In this document: positions 51,255 to 60,275 of the stretch, piece by piece
How positions within the stretch are numbered: position 1 is the first letter of the stretch
Layout of the letters: every line of letters begins with the position of its first letter
Assembly: GCA_945878865.1 (NCBI GenBank)
Contig: CAMCUD010000002.1
Span: forward strand, 186,001 to 250,000
DNA from: Bifidobacterium breve
GTDB taxonomy: Bacteria > Actinomycetota > Thermoleophilia > Solirubrobacterales > Solirubrobacteraceae
Reading direction: 5' to 3'
DNA: 64,000 bases
The notes under the pieces: model-generated
What the model was told of the DNA's origin: nothing
The model's input: the letters and a program-made list of their open reading frames with translations, nothing else
Database searches by the model: none
Translations under genes and position numbers: made by a program

Positions 51255-51749
51255 ATGAGCACGGCTCTGCAACGCGCCTCGCGCCGCAACGGTCCGCTTG
51301 CGGGTGCGGTCATCGCGGTCTGCATCGTCGCGATCGCTGGGTTCGGCGGCATGGCGACCGACACGACGTCGGACTGGTACCGCGGCCTGGACCGCCCGGG
51401 CTGGCAGCCGCCAGGGTGGGTGTTCGGCCCGGTGTGGACGACGCTCTATGTGATGCTCGGTCTCTCGGCCTGGCTGGCATGGCGCGACGTCGAGGGCCCT
51501 GACCGCTCGCGCATCCTCGGGCTCTACGCCGCCAACGGGGCGCTGAACCTCGCGTGGACGCTCATCTTCTTCCGCTCCGAAGCGCCGGTGGCCGCCGGGA
51601 TCGAGATCGTCGGCCTGCTCGCCACCATCGTGCTGCTCATCCGCGGGACGTGGCCGCACAACCGCGCCGCCGCGCTGCTGCTGGTGCGCTACGCGATGTG
51701 GGTCGCGTTCGCGACGGCGCTGACGTGGCGCATCGCCGTGGCGAACTGA
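51255..51749 (+). CDS. tspO: TspO/MBR-family membrane protein
   Basis: A 164-residue membrane protein with five hydrophobic segments. Family signatures: DWYRGLDRPGWQPPGWVFGPVWTTLYVMLGLSAWLAW (the conserved PxWxPPxxxFxxVWxxLY region) and ALNLAWTLIFFRSE. TspO proteins bind porphyrins, heme-related compounds and sterols and respond to stress. ATG 51255. It is 30 bp downstream of the glycosidase on the same strand, but no functional link is apparent. Confidence 0.95.
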   Translation: MSTALQRASRRNGPLAGAVIAVCIVAIAGFGGMATDTTSDWYRGLDRPGWQPPGWVFGPVWTTLYVMLGLSAWLAWRDVEGPDRSRILGLYAANGALNLAWTLIFFRSEAPVAAGIEIVGLLATIVLLIRGTWPHNRAAALLLVRYAMWVAFATALTWRIAVAN

Positions 51750-51755
51750 GCCGCG

Positions 51756-52208
51756 TCAGCTCGATTCGGCCTGCTGCTTGAGGCCTTCGGCGGCGTTGTC
51801 CATGAGGTGCCGGCGCACCGAGTCGACGACGCCCGGGCCGCGGAGGAGCAGCCCGAGCATCCGGCCTGGGTCGACGGCCATCGCATAGGTGGCGCGCGTG
51901 AGGCCGGAGCCGAGATCCTCGAAGCGCCAGCTGCCCTCCAGCGACTTCACGTCGCCCTTGTCCTGCACCCAGCTGATCGCGGTGAACTCGGCGTACTCGA
52001 TCTGCCAGCGGCCCGTCAACGTGCGGACTTTGGCGTCGGTGACGAGCGTCGCGGAGAGCGGCCGGCCGGCGTCATCGCGGCGGTGGACCTCCACCTCTTG
52101 GAGCACCGGGTACCAGGAGGTCGCGCGCTCCAGGTCGGCCGCGATGGCGTAGCAGCGCTCGACGGGCGCGGCGATCTCGACGGTCTTGTCCCCGGTGATG
52201 GCTCCCAT
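51756..52208 (-). CDS. SRPBCC-family (START/polyketide cyclase-like) protein
   Basis: A 150-residue soluble protein with the SRPBCC helix-grip fold: KTVEIAAPVERCYAIAADLERATSWYPVLQEVEV opens the domain, and the C-terminal long helix reads RRHLMDNAAEGLKQQAES. These bind hydrophobic ligands such as lipids or polyketides; the ligand is unknown. ATG 52208. It is convergent with tspO, 6 bp apart, and follows the DUF2254 gene by 5 bp in the other direction only by position. Confidence 0.9.
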   Translation of the reverse strand: MGAITGDKTVEIAAPVERCYAIAADLERATSWYPVLQEVEVHRRDDAGRPLSATLVTDAKVRTLTGRWQIEYAEFTAISWVQDKGDVKSLEGSWRFEDLGSGLTRATYAMAVDPGRMLGLLLRGPGVVDSVRRHLMDNAAEGLKQQAESS

Positions 52209-52213
52209 GGCCT

Positions 52214-53473
52214 TCAGGCTAGGCCGAGGCCGAGCCGGTCGGTCCCCATCGCGAGTTCGTGGTCACGCGAGCCGGGCGGATGCGCGGCCATGGTCGTCGC
52301 GTCGAGCGCCTCGCGCTGCGCGTCGATGGCGGGGTGGCGGATCTCGTCGGTCGCGTCGCGCAGGTCGGCGAGCGCGGCGCGCATGCGCCGGGTGACCTGG
52401 ATCGAGGCGGCGCCGTACATGCGGATCTCCGAGAAGGCGAGGTCGAGCAGGGCGTCCCACGAGGGCGCCGGCCAGTAGAGCCGGACGACGCCCGCGTCGT
52501 CGCGAGCCAGCGACGTCTCGAGGTCGCGATCGGCGAGCGCCCGGACGAGGTCTTCGATCGCGTCGATGCCCTGGACCGCGGTGGTCGGATCGTTGACCGC
52601 GGGCGACAGCGCGCGGATCGCGGTGTCGACCATGATCCTCAGGGCGAACGCGGGGTCCTGCTCGATGGTGCGCTCGTCGCTGACCACGAGGGCCCTGGCC
52701 GCGAACCGGTCGGGGATCGTGCCGCCGTGGACGCGGAACAGCGGATCTCCGGGCGAGAGGTACTCCCCGACCGACGGGACCAGCTCGATCGTGACGCCGG
52801 CGTCCTTCGCCGCGTGCACCAGCGGGTCGCGATCGAACGAGGCGAGGACTCCGTGGTGCGTGCGCATGCGGATGACGTGAGGATCGTCACGCCGCCAGTC
52901 CTCGGCCGGCGGGGCGGTGTCTGGGCCGAGCGCCCGCGGGTAAATCGACTCGCCGGCCGCGATGCCGTCGCGGAGCACCGCGCCGAGCAGGTTGCGCGGC
53001 CGCAGCCGGTCCAGCACGCGCTGCAGCAGCGCGAGGAACAGCAGCGAGGCGCCGACGACGAGCGCGAGGGAGAGGGCGACGGTGACATCCGGGACGTCCG
53101 CCGCCTTGTCGTTGAGCTCGCGCAGGGCGACGATCGGGTAGACCGACGCGGCGAGGAACGATCCGATCGCGTGCTTGACGAGCGGGTCGCGCCGGAACCA
53201 CAGGACCAGGCGGGGTGAGTACTGCGACGCGGCGAACTGGACGACGAGCAGCATGCTCGAGACCACGAGGCCGGTGAACGCGAGCATGCCCGTGGCGGTC
53301 GACGTGAGGATGTCGTGCGCCGTCGGGATGTCGACGTCGATCCGCAGCGGGAACCGCCCGGACCGGTCGAGGTTGGGGATGACGTCGCCGAGGACCATCG
53401 CCGCGACGATGTACAGCGACGGGATGAGGATGAGGCTGCGGCGCAGCCGGAGGCGCAGCAGCCGCGGGCTCAT
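52214..53473 (-). CDS. DUF2254-family membrane protein
   Basis: A 419-residue protein with four transmembrane helices in the first 150 residues (SLILIPSLYIVAAMVLGDVIP, ATGMLAFTGLVVSSMLLVVQFAASQYSPRLV) followed by a large soluble part (AIRALSPAVNDPTTAVQGIDAIEDLVRALADRD). The SPAVNDPTTA motif is the hallmark of DUF2254, of unknown function. ATG 53473 overlaps the stop of the antiporter gene by four bases, so it is cotranslated with a Kef-type antiporter and may regulate it or transport an ion. Confidence 0.92.
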   Translation of the reverse strand: MSPRLLRLRLRRSLILIPSLYIVAAMVLGDVIPNLDRSGRFPLRIDVDIPTAHDILTSTATGMLAFTGLVVSSMLLVVQFAASQYSPRLVLWFRRDPLVKHAIGSFLAASVYPIVALRELNDKAADVPDVTVALSLALVVGASLLFLALLQRVLDRLRPRNLLGAVLRDGIAAGESIYPRALGPDTAPPAEDWRRDDPHVIRMRTHHGVLASFDRDPLVHAAKDAGVTIELVPSVGEYLSPGDPLFRVHGGTIPDRFAARALVVSDERTIEQDPAFALRIMVDTAIRALSPAVNDPTTAVQGIDAIEDLVRALADRDLETSLARDDAGVVRLYWPAPSWDALLDLAFSEIRMYGAASIQVTRRMRAALADLRDATDEIRHPAIDAQREALDATTMAAHPPGSRDHELAMGTDRLGLGLA

Positions 53474-54669
53474 GCCGGCGTCCAACCCGGCTCGGCGCCG
53501 ACCGCCGACGACCGATCGCCCCGAAGCTTCAGCCCGACGAGCGGGAACACCATGGTGGAGACGATCGCCGCTCCGACGAGCGCGGCGGACGTCGAGGCGC
53601 GCATCTCCTTCTCCTCGACGGCGATCGTGGTGATCGCGACGACGAGCGGCAGCTGCGTCGAACTGAAGAACGCCAGCGCGAGCCGGTCGCGCGCGTCGAG
53701 GACCTTGCCGTACAGGAGCAGGGCGGGCGTGCCGCGGACGACGAGGAAGAGGGCCAGGAACATCACGAGCTTCCCGAGCGCGGCCGGGTCCGACAGTGCA
53801 CCGAGATCGAACTTCAGCCCACTCGTCACGAAGAAGAACGGGATGAGGAAGCCGTAGCCGACGGCGGTGAGCTTCGACTCGAAGACCGGGACCTCCCGGC
53901 CCTTCAGGGCGAGCCGCACGATGATGCCGGCGACGAACCCGCCGAGGAGCAGGTCGAGCCCGAGCTCCGAAGCGAGCGCCGCGAGCGCGAAGACGACGAA
54001 GACCGAGCCGCGGATGGCGATCTGTCCACTGGTTTCCAGGGTGCGCTCGATGAGATCCCACCCGGTGACGACGGACCGCGTGGCAACCACCGCGGTGATG
54101 ACCGCGATGACGACGAAGAGGATCAGCAGCGCCGCGCTCGTCGCGGGGTTCGTGGTGCTGAAGAAGAGCGTGATGAGCAGGATCGGGCCGAACTCACCCA
54201 CCGCACCCGCCGCGAGCAGGTAGGTCCCGAACTTCGTCTTCATCTCGCCGGCGTCGCTGAGGATCGGGATGAGCGTTCCGATCGCCGTGGTGCACATGGC
54301 AGTTCCGACGAACAGCAGCGAGATGACGATGCCGAACGCGGCGAGGATCCCCCCGAGCGCGTAGGCGAGCGCGAGCGAGATCAGCCAGCCGAGCGCGGCG
54401 AGGCGCAGCGGAATACCGCGGACCCGTTCGAGGTCGATCTCGTATCCGGCGAAGAAGAACAGCAAGCCGAGTCCGAGGCTCGCGAAGAACTCGATGAAGT
54501 CGTCGGGCTGCGCGAGGTCGAGGACCTGCGGCCCGACGATGATGCCCAGCAGCAGCTCGAGCACGACGACCGGGATCGGCAGGAACCGACTGAAGAACGA
54601 AGCGCCGATCGCCGCGATGAGCGCGACGCCGACGATGACGAGAAATGAGACGCCGTCGACCTCGACCAT
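53470..54669 (-). CDS. Kef/CPA2-type cation:proton antiporter
   Basis: A 399-residue membrane protein with about 12 helices. Typical CPA2 elements are VVLELLLGIIVGPQVLDL, the broken-helix region VGTAMCTTAIGTLIPILSDAGEM, LGLDLLLGGFVAGIIVRLA and FFVTSGLKFDL. No C-terminal RCK/TrkA domain follows, so regulation by NAD is unlikely. It exchanges Na+ or K+ for protons. It is immediately upstream of the DUF2254 gene (ATGA overlap). TAAGGT lies 9 nt before the ATG. Confidence 0.94.
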   Translation of the reverse strand: MVEVDGVSFLVIVGVALIAAIGASFFSRFLPIPVVVLELLLGIIVGPQVLDLAQPDDFIEFFASLGLGLLFFFAGYEIDLERVRGIPLRLAALGWLISLALAYALGGILAAFGIVISLLFVGTAMCTTAIGTLIPILSDAGEMKTKFGTYLLAAGAVGEFGPILLITLFFSTTNPATSAALLILFVVIAVITAVVATRSVVTGWDLIERTLETSGQIAIRGSVFVVFALAALASELGLDLLLGGFVAGIIVRLALKGREVPVFESKLTAVGYGFLIPFFFVTSGLKFDLGALSDPAALGKLVMFLALFLVVRGTPALLLYGKVLDARDRLALAFFSSTQLPLVVAITTIAVEEKEMRASTSAALVGAAIVSTMVFPLVGLKLRGDRSSAVGAEPGWTPA

Positions 54670-54706
54670 TGGCGCGGCACCTTACGTGCCGGAGTGGTCG
54701 GGTGGA

Positions 54707-55171
54707 TCACCCGTTCGGGACGAGGGGTTTTTCGCCCCAGAAGCTCGCGATGGGGTTGGCGTTGAAGTTGTGGATCTCGGCGTACCCCGCGGCGCGATAC
54801 ATGCGCTCGGCGTGCGGCTGCTGCGGGCCGGTATCGAGGCGGGCGATCGTGAAGCCCATCTCGCGGGCGCGGTCCTCGAGGGCGACCAGGAGCGCCTTGG
54901 CGACACCGCGCCCGCGCGCCTCCGGGATGACGTACATGCGCTTGATCTCGCACGTCTCGTCGTCGAGGCGCTTCACGCCCCCGCAGCACACGGCGACGTC
55001 GCCGTCGAAGCCGACGAGGAAGTCGGCGTCCGGCGGCGCGAAGTCCGCCGGGCCCGCGGATGGCAGCTCAGGGCGGTCGATCCGCCCGTAGAGGGGCTCG
55101 AGCTCGTCGACCATCGCGGTCACGAGGTCACTGGCGGGCGGCTCACCGGCCGGCGCGGACGCGAAGCGCAC
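54707..55171 (-). CDS. GNAT-family N-acetyltransferase
   Basis: A 154-residue acetyltransferase. The acetyl-CoA loop is IPEARGRGVAKALLVALEDRA; the C-terminal RLDTGPQQPHAERMYRAAGYAEIHNFNANPIASFWGEKPL is a family ending. GTG 55171 is the preferred start. It lies 37 bp upstream of the antiporter on the same strand and is divergent from the cupin. The substrate is unknown. Confidence 0.9.
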   Translation of the reverse strand: MRFASAPAGEPPASDLVTAMVDELEPLYGRIDRPELPSAGPADFAPPDADFLVGFDGDVAVCCGGVKRLDDETCEIKRMYVIPEARGRGVAKALLVALEDRAREMGFTIARLDTGPQQPHAERMYRAAGYAEIHNFNANPIASFWGEKPLVPNG

Positions 55172-55201
55172 GCGGCCAGTGTTCCAGGTACGGTTGGTTG
55201 C

Positions 55202-55588
55202 ATGACACAATCCACCCCGGACGTGACCACCGGAGACGGCTACGCCGTCAGCTCGCTCGACCGGCTCGGCGAAGGCTGGGGCTTCCGGAAGATCCGCACG
55301 CCGCTTGGGCTCAGCGCGTTCGGCGCCAACGCCATCGTCCTGCCCCCGGGGTACACGTCGAACAAGCACAGGCACGAGCGCCAAGAGGAGCTGTACTTCG
55401 TCCACGAAGGGACCATCGACATGGTGTTCGGGGACGGCTCGACCCATCGGCTTGAGGCCGGCGGGCTCGCCTGGGTCGACGCCAGCACCGTGCGCAGCCT
55501 CACCAACGCCGGCGACGGCGACGCGGTCTACCTCTGCGTCGGCGGCAAGGACGGGTACGTCGAGCGGGACGGGATCAAGGTCGACTGA
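55202..55588 (+). CDS. Cupin-domain protein
   Basis: A 128-residue single-domain cupin. The metal-binding motifs are YTSNKHRHERQEELYFVHEG (His-x-His plus Glu) and a partial second motif in GLAWVDASTVRSLTNAG, where the usual second histidine is replaced. Function is open: such proteins can be isomerases, dioxygenases or sugar-binding regulators. ATG 55202 is preceded by TACGGT with 7 nt spacing, a leaderless layout. A long hairpin closes the unit at 55601. Confidence 0.9.
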   Translation: MTQSTPDVTTGDGYAVSSLDRLGEGWGFRKIRTPLGLSAFGANAIVLPPGYTSNKHRHERQEELYFVHEGTIDMVFGDGSTHRLEAGGLAWVDASTVRSLTNAGDGDAVYLCVGGKDGYVERDGIKVD

Positions 55589-55600
55589 GCCCGCGGTGAA

Positions 55601-55638
55601 CGTCCGATCACCGTCGTCAGAGCGACGGTGATCAGACG
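55601..55638. terminator. Bidirectional terminator between cupin and CoA-lyase genes
   Basis: A 16-bp stem with one mismatch (arms 55601-55616 and 55623-55638; core GATCACCGTCG / CGACGGTGATC) and a 6-nt loop lies between two convergent genes. Confidence 0.8.
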
Positions 55639-55653
55639 TTCGCGAGGTGCGGG

Positions 55654-56721
55654 CTACGCCGCGGCGGGCGAGAACCCGTAGGCCTCGGCCAGCTCCGGGT
55701 CCTTCGCTGCCAGCATCTCCGCGAGGTCGACCATGACCTTGCACTGCTTCCAGGTCGCGTCGTCCTGCATCTTGCCGTCGATCATGTGCACGCCGCGGCC
55801 GTCCGGGATCGCCTCGATGACCTTCTTGGCGAACAGGACCTCCTCGGGGTCCGGCGAGAAGACCTTCTTGGCGATGTCGATCTGCACCGGGTGCAGCGAC
55901 CACGTGCCGACGCAGCCCATGAGGAACGCGGCGCGGAACTGGACCTCGCAGGCGACCGTGTCCTTGATGTCGCCGAACGGACCGTAGAAGGGGAGGATCC
56001 CGTTGGCCGTGCACGCGTCGACCATGCGGCCGATCGAGTAGTGCCAGAGGTCCTGCTGCGAGCGCACACGGCCGGTCTCGAGATCGTCGGGCGACGTCGG
56101 ATCGGTGATCGTCTGGTAGCCGGGGTGGCCGCCGCCGACGCGCGTGGTCTTCATGCGGCGCGACGCGGCGAGGTCGGCCGGGCCGAAGCTCATGCCCTGC
56201 ATGCGGGGGGAAGCGGCTGCGATCTCCTCGACGTTCGTCACGCCCTGGGCCGTCTCGAGGATTGCGTGGACGAGGATCGGCTTCTCGATCCCGGCGCGCG
56301 ACTCCAGCTGCGCCAGGAGGCGGTCCATGTAGTGGATGTCCCAGGCGCCCTCGACCTTGGGGACCATGATCACGTCGAGCTTGTCGCCGATCTCGGTGAC
56401 GAGCGTCGTGAGGTCCTCCAGGACCCACGGGCTGTCGAGTGCGTTGACGCGGGTCCACAGCTGCGTCGAGCCGAGGTCGATCGTCTTGCCGACCTCGACG
56501 AGACCGTTGCGCGCGGCCTCCTTGCGGTCGACCGGCACGGCGTCCTCGAGGTTGCCCAGGACGATGTCCGCCTTCGCGGCGATGTCGGGCAGCTTCGCCC
56601 GCATCTTCTCGTTGCCGGCGTCGAAGAAGTGGATCATCCGCGAGGGCGGGAACGGGATCTCGGTGACGGGATCCGGGGCGCCCACACACAGGGGCTTGAG
56701 GAAGTCGCGAGGGTTACGCAC
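55654..56721 (-). CDS. HpcH/HpaI-aldolase family CoA-ester lyase (malyl-CoA lyase-like)
   Basis: A 355-residue metal-dependent TIM-barrel lyase of the CitE/malyl-CoA lyase family. [78 protein letters not shown] and the CoA-contact [13 protein letters not shown] region are typical, with the metal-binding Glu and Asp in place. Family members split malyl- or beta-methylmalyl-CoA into glyoxylate plus acetyl- or propionyl-CoA. It is divergent from a MaoC hydratase, which makes a beta-methylmalyl-CoA or related step plausible. AGGAGA precedes the ATG. Confidence 0.9.
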   Translation of the reverse strand: MRNPRDFLKPLCVGAPDPVTEIPFPPSRMIHFFDAGNEKMRAKLPDIAAKADIVLGNLEDAVPVDRKEAARNGLVEVGKTIDLGSTQLWTRVNALDSPWVLEDLTTLVTEIGDKLDVIMVPKVEGAWDIHYMDRLLAQLESRAGIEKPILVHAILETAQGVTNVEEIAAASPRMQGMSFGPADLAASRRMKTTRVGGGHPGYQTITDPTSPDDLETGRVRSQQDLWHYSIGRMVDACTANGILPFYGPFGDIKDTVACEVQFRAAFLMGCVGTWSLHPVQIDIAKKVFSPDPEEVLFAKKVIEAIPDGRGVHMIDGKMQDDATWKQCKVMVDLAEMLAAKDPELAEAYGFSPAAA

Positions 56722-56851
56722 GGGACGGTCTCCTGATCAGGTCTGGACGTTGGATCGTAGGTGACGAGACCGCATCGAGGAGTGCAGGTGCGGCACGATG
56801 TACGGCCGTCGCGCCCGCACGCGCGCCACTGACCCAGACCCACGGAGACCC

Positions 56852-57367
56852 ATGAGCTTCACGCCCGGCACCGATGATCAGCAGCGCGTCCGCGAGGAGT
56901 CCGGCGCGCACACGTACGGCCGCTACCTCGAGGAGTTCGAGGTCGGCGACGTCTACAAGCACTGGCCCGCGAAGACGGTGACCGAGTCCGACGATCACCT
57001 CTTCTGCCTCATCACGATGAACCACCACCCGCTGCACCTCAACGACGTGTACGCGTCGAAGAGCCAGCAGGGGCGCAACGTGGTCGTCGGCCCGCTCGTC
57101 TACTCCCTCGCGCTCGGCATGAGCGTCTCGGACGTCTCGGGCAAGGCGATCGCCAACCTCGCCACCGAGGAGCTCTCGCACCCCAACCCCGTCTTCCACG
57201 GCGACACGCTGTTCGTCGAGACGGAGGTGCTCGAGAAGAAGGAGTCCAAGAGCAAGCCGGATCGCGGCGTCGTGAAGGTCCACACCCGCGTCTACAACCA
57301 GGACGGCGTCCTCGTCGCCGAGTTCAAGCGTCTCGTCCTGGTGCCGCGCAAGACCCCGGGCGCGTAG
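56852..57367 (+). CDS. MaoC-like hotdog enoyl-CoA hydratase
   Basis: A 171-residue single hotdog-domain hydratase. The motif YLEEFEVGDVYKHWPAKTVTESDDHLFCLITMNHHPLHLNDVYA contains the catalytic Asp and His arrangement of MaoC proteins; VVVGPLVYSLALGMSVSD and NPVFHGDTLFVETEVLEKKESKS follow. ATG 56852 has GGAG upstream; an in-frame ATG at 56798 lacks support. Its divergent neighbour is the CoA lyase, so a mesaconyl-CoA- or leucine-degradation-type pair is possible. A long hairpin follows at 57391. Confidence 0.9.
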   Translation: MSFTPGTDDQQRVREESGAHTYGRYLEEFEVGDVYKHWPAKTVTESDDHLFCLITMNHHPLHLNDVYASKSQQGRNVVVGPLVYSLALGMSVSDVSGKAIANLATEELSHPNPVFHGDTLFVETEVLEKKESKSKPDRGVVKVHTRVYNQDGVLVAEFKRLVLVPRKTPGA

Positions 57368-57390
57368 TCCCGGTCACGAATCGGCCTTCG

Positions 57391-57431
57391 CATGTGGGTT
57401 TCCCGCGACATGTGTCGCGGGAACCCGCATG
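57391..57431 (+). terminator. Long hairpin downstream of the MaoC gene
   Basis: The arms CATGTGGGTTTCCCGCGACA and TGTCGCGGGAACCCGCATG pair along about 19 bp with one bulge and one wobble, closed by 2 nt. It lies 24 nt after the stop. Without a T run it may act as a processing or stability element rather than a classical terminator. Confidence 0.55.
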
Positions 57432-57608
57432 ACCTGGCAGCCGCCGCGTTGGTACCCTTCGCGCACTCGGCAGGACCCCGAGGTATGGCTGGTGTCGTCA
57501 TCGCAGGACGTCGATGACGGGACGGCCCCGCGAATCGTTCCTTGATTTGCGCCCTCGCGGTCGGCTCCGAAACCAACTCAGGCTCAGCGACACGCGAGGC
57601 ATCGTTCC
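57432..57608. promoter_or_regulatory. Upstream region of pckG
   Basis: This gap holds a second small hairpin (CGTCATCG 57496-57503 with CGATGACG 57512-57519). No convincing -35/-10 pair or strong Shine-Dalgarno sequence is visible before the GTG start at 57609. Confidence 0.3.
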
Positions 57609-59411
57609 GTGACTCAGACCACCGCCGCCCCGACTCAGAACCAGAAGCTTCTCGCCTGGGTGGAGGAGATCGCCGCCCTCACCAAGCCGGAGGCGGTGTA
57701 TTGGTGCGACGGCTCGGCCGAGGAGTACGACCGGCTCTGCCAGGAGCTCGTCGACCACGGCACCTTCCGCAAGCTCAGCGACGCCAAGCGTCCGAACAGC
57801 TACCTGGCGTGGACCGACCCGTCCGACGTCGCCCGCGTCGAGGACCGCACGTTCATCTGCGCCGCGACCGAGGAAGAGGCCGGTCCGAACAACAACTGGC
57901 GCGCGCCCGACGAGATGCGCGCCGAGATGAACAAGATCTTCGAGGGCGCGATGGCCGGGCGGACGATGTACGTCATCCCGTTCAGCATGGGCCCCGTCGG
58001 TTCGGACAAGAGCCACATCGGCGTCCAGGTCACCGACTCGCAGTACGTCGTCACGAACATGCGGATCATGACCCGCATGGGGCAGAAGGCGCTGGACCAG
58101 CTCGGCGCCGAGGGTGAGTTCGTCCCCTGCGTCCACTCCATCGGCGCGCCGCTGGCGCCCGGCCAGGAGGACGTCGTCTGGCCGACGAACGCCGACACGA
58201 AGTACATCGTCCACTACCCCGAGACCCGCGAGATCTGGTCCTACGGTTCTGGCTACGGCGGCAACGCGCTGCTCGGCAAGAAGTGCTTCGCCCTGCGTAT
58301 CGCCTCGATCATGGCGCGCGACGAGGGCTGGATGGCCGAGCACATGCTCATCCTCAAGCTCACCTCGCCCGAGGGGAAGGTCAAGTACGTCACCGGCGCG
58401 TTCCCGAGCGCGTGTGGCAAGACCAACCTCGCGATGCTCGTCCCGACGCTCGAGGGCTGGACGGTCGAGACGGTCGGCGACGACATCGCCTGGCTGAAGT
58501 TCGGCGACGACGGCCGGCTGTACGCGATCAACCCCGAGGCCGGCTTCTTCGGCGTCGCCCCGGGCACGGGCGCGGACACGAACCCGAACGCCATCGCGTC
58601 GATCGCCAAGAACACGATCTTCAGCAACTGCGCGCTGACCGACGACGGCGACATCTGGTGGGAGGGCCTCACGAAGGAGAAGCCCGCGCACCTCATCGAC
58701 TGGCACGGCAACGACTGGACCCCGGAGTCCGACACGCCGGCCGCGCACCCGAACGCCCGCTTCACCGTCCCGGCCGACCAGGCGCCCTGCCTGGCCGACA
58801 ACTGGGAGGACCCGGCCGGCGTGCCGATCGACGCCTTCCTGTTCGGCGGCCGCCGCGCGTCCGGCGTCCCGCTCGTGCGTGAGGCGTTCGACTGGGAGCA
58901 CGGCACGTTCCTCGCCGCGACGATGAGCTCGGAGCAGACCGCGGCCGCGTTTGGCCAGGTCGGCGCCCTGCGCTTCGACCCGTTCGCCCAGCTGCCGTTC
59001 GCCGGCTACAACATGGGCGACTACATGGCCCACTGGCTGAAGATCGGCGAGACGCCCGGCGCGAAGCTCCCGAAGATCTTCTACGTCAACTGGTTCCGCA
59101 AGGACGAGAACGGCAAGTTCATGTGGCCGGGCTTCGGCGACAACAGCCGCGTCCTGGAGTTCGTCTTCCGCCGCTGCGACGGCGAGGGCGAGGTCGTCGA
59201 GACCCCGATCGGCTACGTGCCGGCGGAGGGCGAGATCAACGTCGAGGGCCTCGACATCGCCCCGGAGACGATGAAGGACCTGCTGACCGTCGACGTCGAG
59301 ACCGTCAAGCAGGAGCTGCCGCAGGTCGAGGAGAGCCTCACGAAGTACGGCTCGCACCTGCCCGAGGGCATCAAGCGTCAGCTCGAGAAGCTGAAGGCGG
59401 CAGTCGCCTAG
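57609..59411 (+). CDS. pckG: Phosphoenolpyruvate carboxykinase (GTP)
   Basis: A 600-residue enzyme that converts oxaloacetate to PEP using GTP, the first step of gluconeogenesis. Landmarks of the GTP family: [41 protein letters not shown], the P-loop [13 protein letters not shown], metal site [23 protein letters not shown], and the guanine-binding [17 protein letters not shown] 57609 gives the standard N-terminus. Its stop shares CTAG with the convergent ArsR gene. It fits a metabolism that runs from C2/C3 or C4 acids, in line with the CoA lyase upstream. Confidence 0.97.
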   Translation: MTQTTAAPTQNQKLLAWVEEIAALTKPEAVYWCDGSAEEYDRLCQELVDHGTFRKLSDAKRPNSYLAWTDPSDVARVEDRTFICAATEEEAGPNNNWRAPDEMRAEMNKIFEGAMAGRTMYVIPFSMGPVGSDKSHIGVQVTDSQYVVTNMRIMTRMGQKALDQLGAEGEFVPCVHSIGAPLAPGQEDVVWPTNADTKYIVHYPETREIWSYGSGYGGNALLGKKCFALRIASIMARDEGWMAEHMLILKLTSPEGKVKYVTGAFPSACGKTNLAMLVPTLEGWTVETVGDDIAWLKFGDDGRLYAINPEAGFFGVAPGTGADTNPNAIASIAKNTIFSNCALTDDGDIWWEGLTKEKPAHLIDWHGNDWTPESDTPAAHPNARFTVPADQAPCLADNWEDPAGVPIDAFLFGGRRASGVPLVREAFDWEHGTFLAATMSSEQTAAAFGQVGALRFDPFAQLPFAGYNMGDYMAHWLKIGETPGAKLPKIFYVNWFRKDENGKFMWPGFGDNSRVLEFVFRRCDGEGEVVETPIGYVPAEGEINVEGLDIAPETMKDLLTVDVETVKQELPQVEESLTKYGSHLPEGIKRQLEKLKAAVA

Positions 59412-59728
59412 GACCCGTTGCGGCCCCTGGTCGCGCGCTCCAGCGCGGCCAGGCGGTCGTCCCACGCTGCGCCCACGTTCGCCATCCACGCGATCGCGTC
59501 GGTCAGCGGGGCAGGAGTGGCGCGCCACCGGGTCTCACGGCCGGCGCGCTCGCCCTCGACCAGGGCGGCGTCCGCGAGCACCTGCAGATGCTTGGCCACG
59601 GCCTGCCGGGTCACCGGCAGGTCGGCGGCGAGCTGCGTCGCGGTGATGCCCTGGCGCGCGGCGACCGTGTCGAGCACGGTGCGCCGCGTGGGGTCGGCGA
59701 GCGCGGTGAAGACGAGGTCGGTGGACAC
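59408..59728 (-). CDS. ArsR-family winged-helix regulator
   Basis: A 106-residue repressor of the ArsR type. [67 protein letters not shown] spans the winged helix; no CxC metal site is present. The gene follows an SRPBCC gene by 29 bp on the same strand, a very common ArsR-SRPBCC pair. GTG 59728 is the chosen start; TTG 59761, overlapping the SRPBCC stop, is an alternative. Its operators are probably the GCAAC/GTTGC dyads at 60196-60256. Confidence 0.9.
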   Translation of the reverse strand: MSTDLVFTALADPTRRTVLDTVAARQGITATQLAADLPVTRQAVAKHLQVLADAALVEGERAGRETRWRATPAPLTDAIAWMANVGAAWDDRLAALERATRGRNGS

Positions 59729-59757
59729 CTGCGGTCTTTTCTCGTCGGTATGCGACG

Positions 59758-60177
59758 TCAAAGCACCACGGGCGTGCGGGCGGCGAGCATCGGCAGCGCC
59801 ATCGCGGCCGGGCCGTACATGTGCCCGCCGCGGAGGACGGGATGCGTCCCGATCGTCTGGGTGCTGACCGCGTAGACCGGCGCGCTCTCGACGACGCGCA
59901 CCCGCGTGCCGCCGTCCTCCTCCTCGAGCGTCAGGCAGACCCGCGTGCGCAGGTCCTCGCTGGCGGCGCGCCACCACAGGACGAGGCGCTCGCCGGGGAC
60001 GACCTCCTCGACCTCGACATCGCGCTCCTCGCCGTCGTGCAGCCACAGCCAGCCGCGCTCGCCCTCGGCGAGCTCGAGGTCGGCGCCGGCGCACAGCCAG
60101 CCGCGCAGGTCGGCCAGGGCCTCCCACGCCGCATCGCGGTCGAGGTCGTCGAGCAGGATCTCTCGGGTGACGTTCAT
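59758..60177 (-). CDS. SRPBCC/AHSA1-like protein paired with ArsR
   Basis: A 139-residue SRPBCC protein. VTREILLDDLDRDAAWEALADLRGWLCAGADLELAEGERG opens the helix-grip fold, and GERLVLWWRAASEDLRTRVCLTLEEEDGGTRVRVVESAPV is the AHSA1-like core. The ligand is unknown. ATG 60177. It is first in a two-gene unit with ArsR and divergent from clpP. Confidence 0.88.
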   Translation of the reverse strand: MNVTREILLDDLDRDAAWEALADLRGWLCAGADLELAEGERGWLWLHDGEERDVEVEEVVPGERLVLWWRAASEDLRTRVCLTLEEEDGGTRVRVVESAPVYAVSTQTIGTHPVLRGGHMYGPAAMALPMLAARTPVVL

Positions 60178-60195
60178 GGCGCTGGCGCTCCCTTT

Positions 60196-60256
60196 CGCAA
60201 CCGTTGGGTTGCGTACATGCTACCGTGCTCCGTACAAAGCGCAACCCATGAGTTGC
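60196..60256. promoter_or_regulatory. Two related inverted repeats in the SRPBCC-ArsR/clpP divergent promoter
   Basis: CGCAACC-GTTG-GGTTGCG (60196-60213) and GCAAC-CCATGA-GTTGC (60241-60256) share the GCAAC/GTTGC half-sites. The first overlaps a minus-strand -10-like TACGCA preceded by TTGTAC at 16 bp. ArsR proteins often bind paired dyads like these. Confidence 0.55.
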
Positions 60257-60275
60257 ATGACACGGAGGTGGGGAC

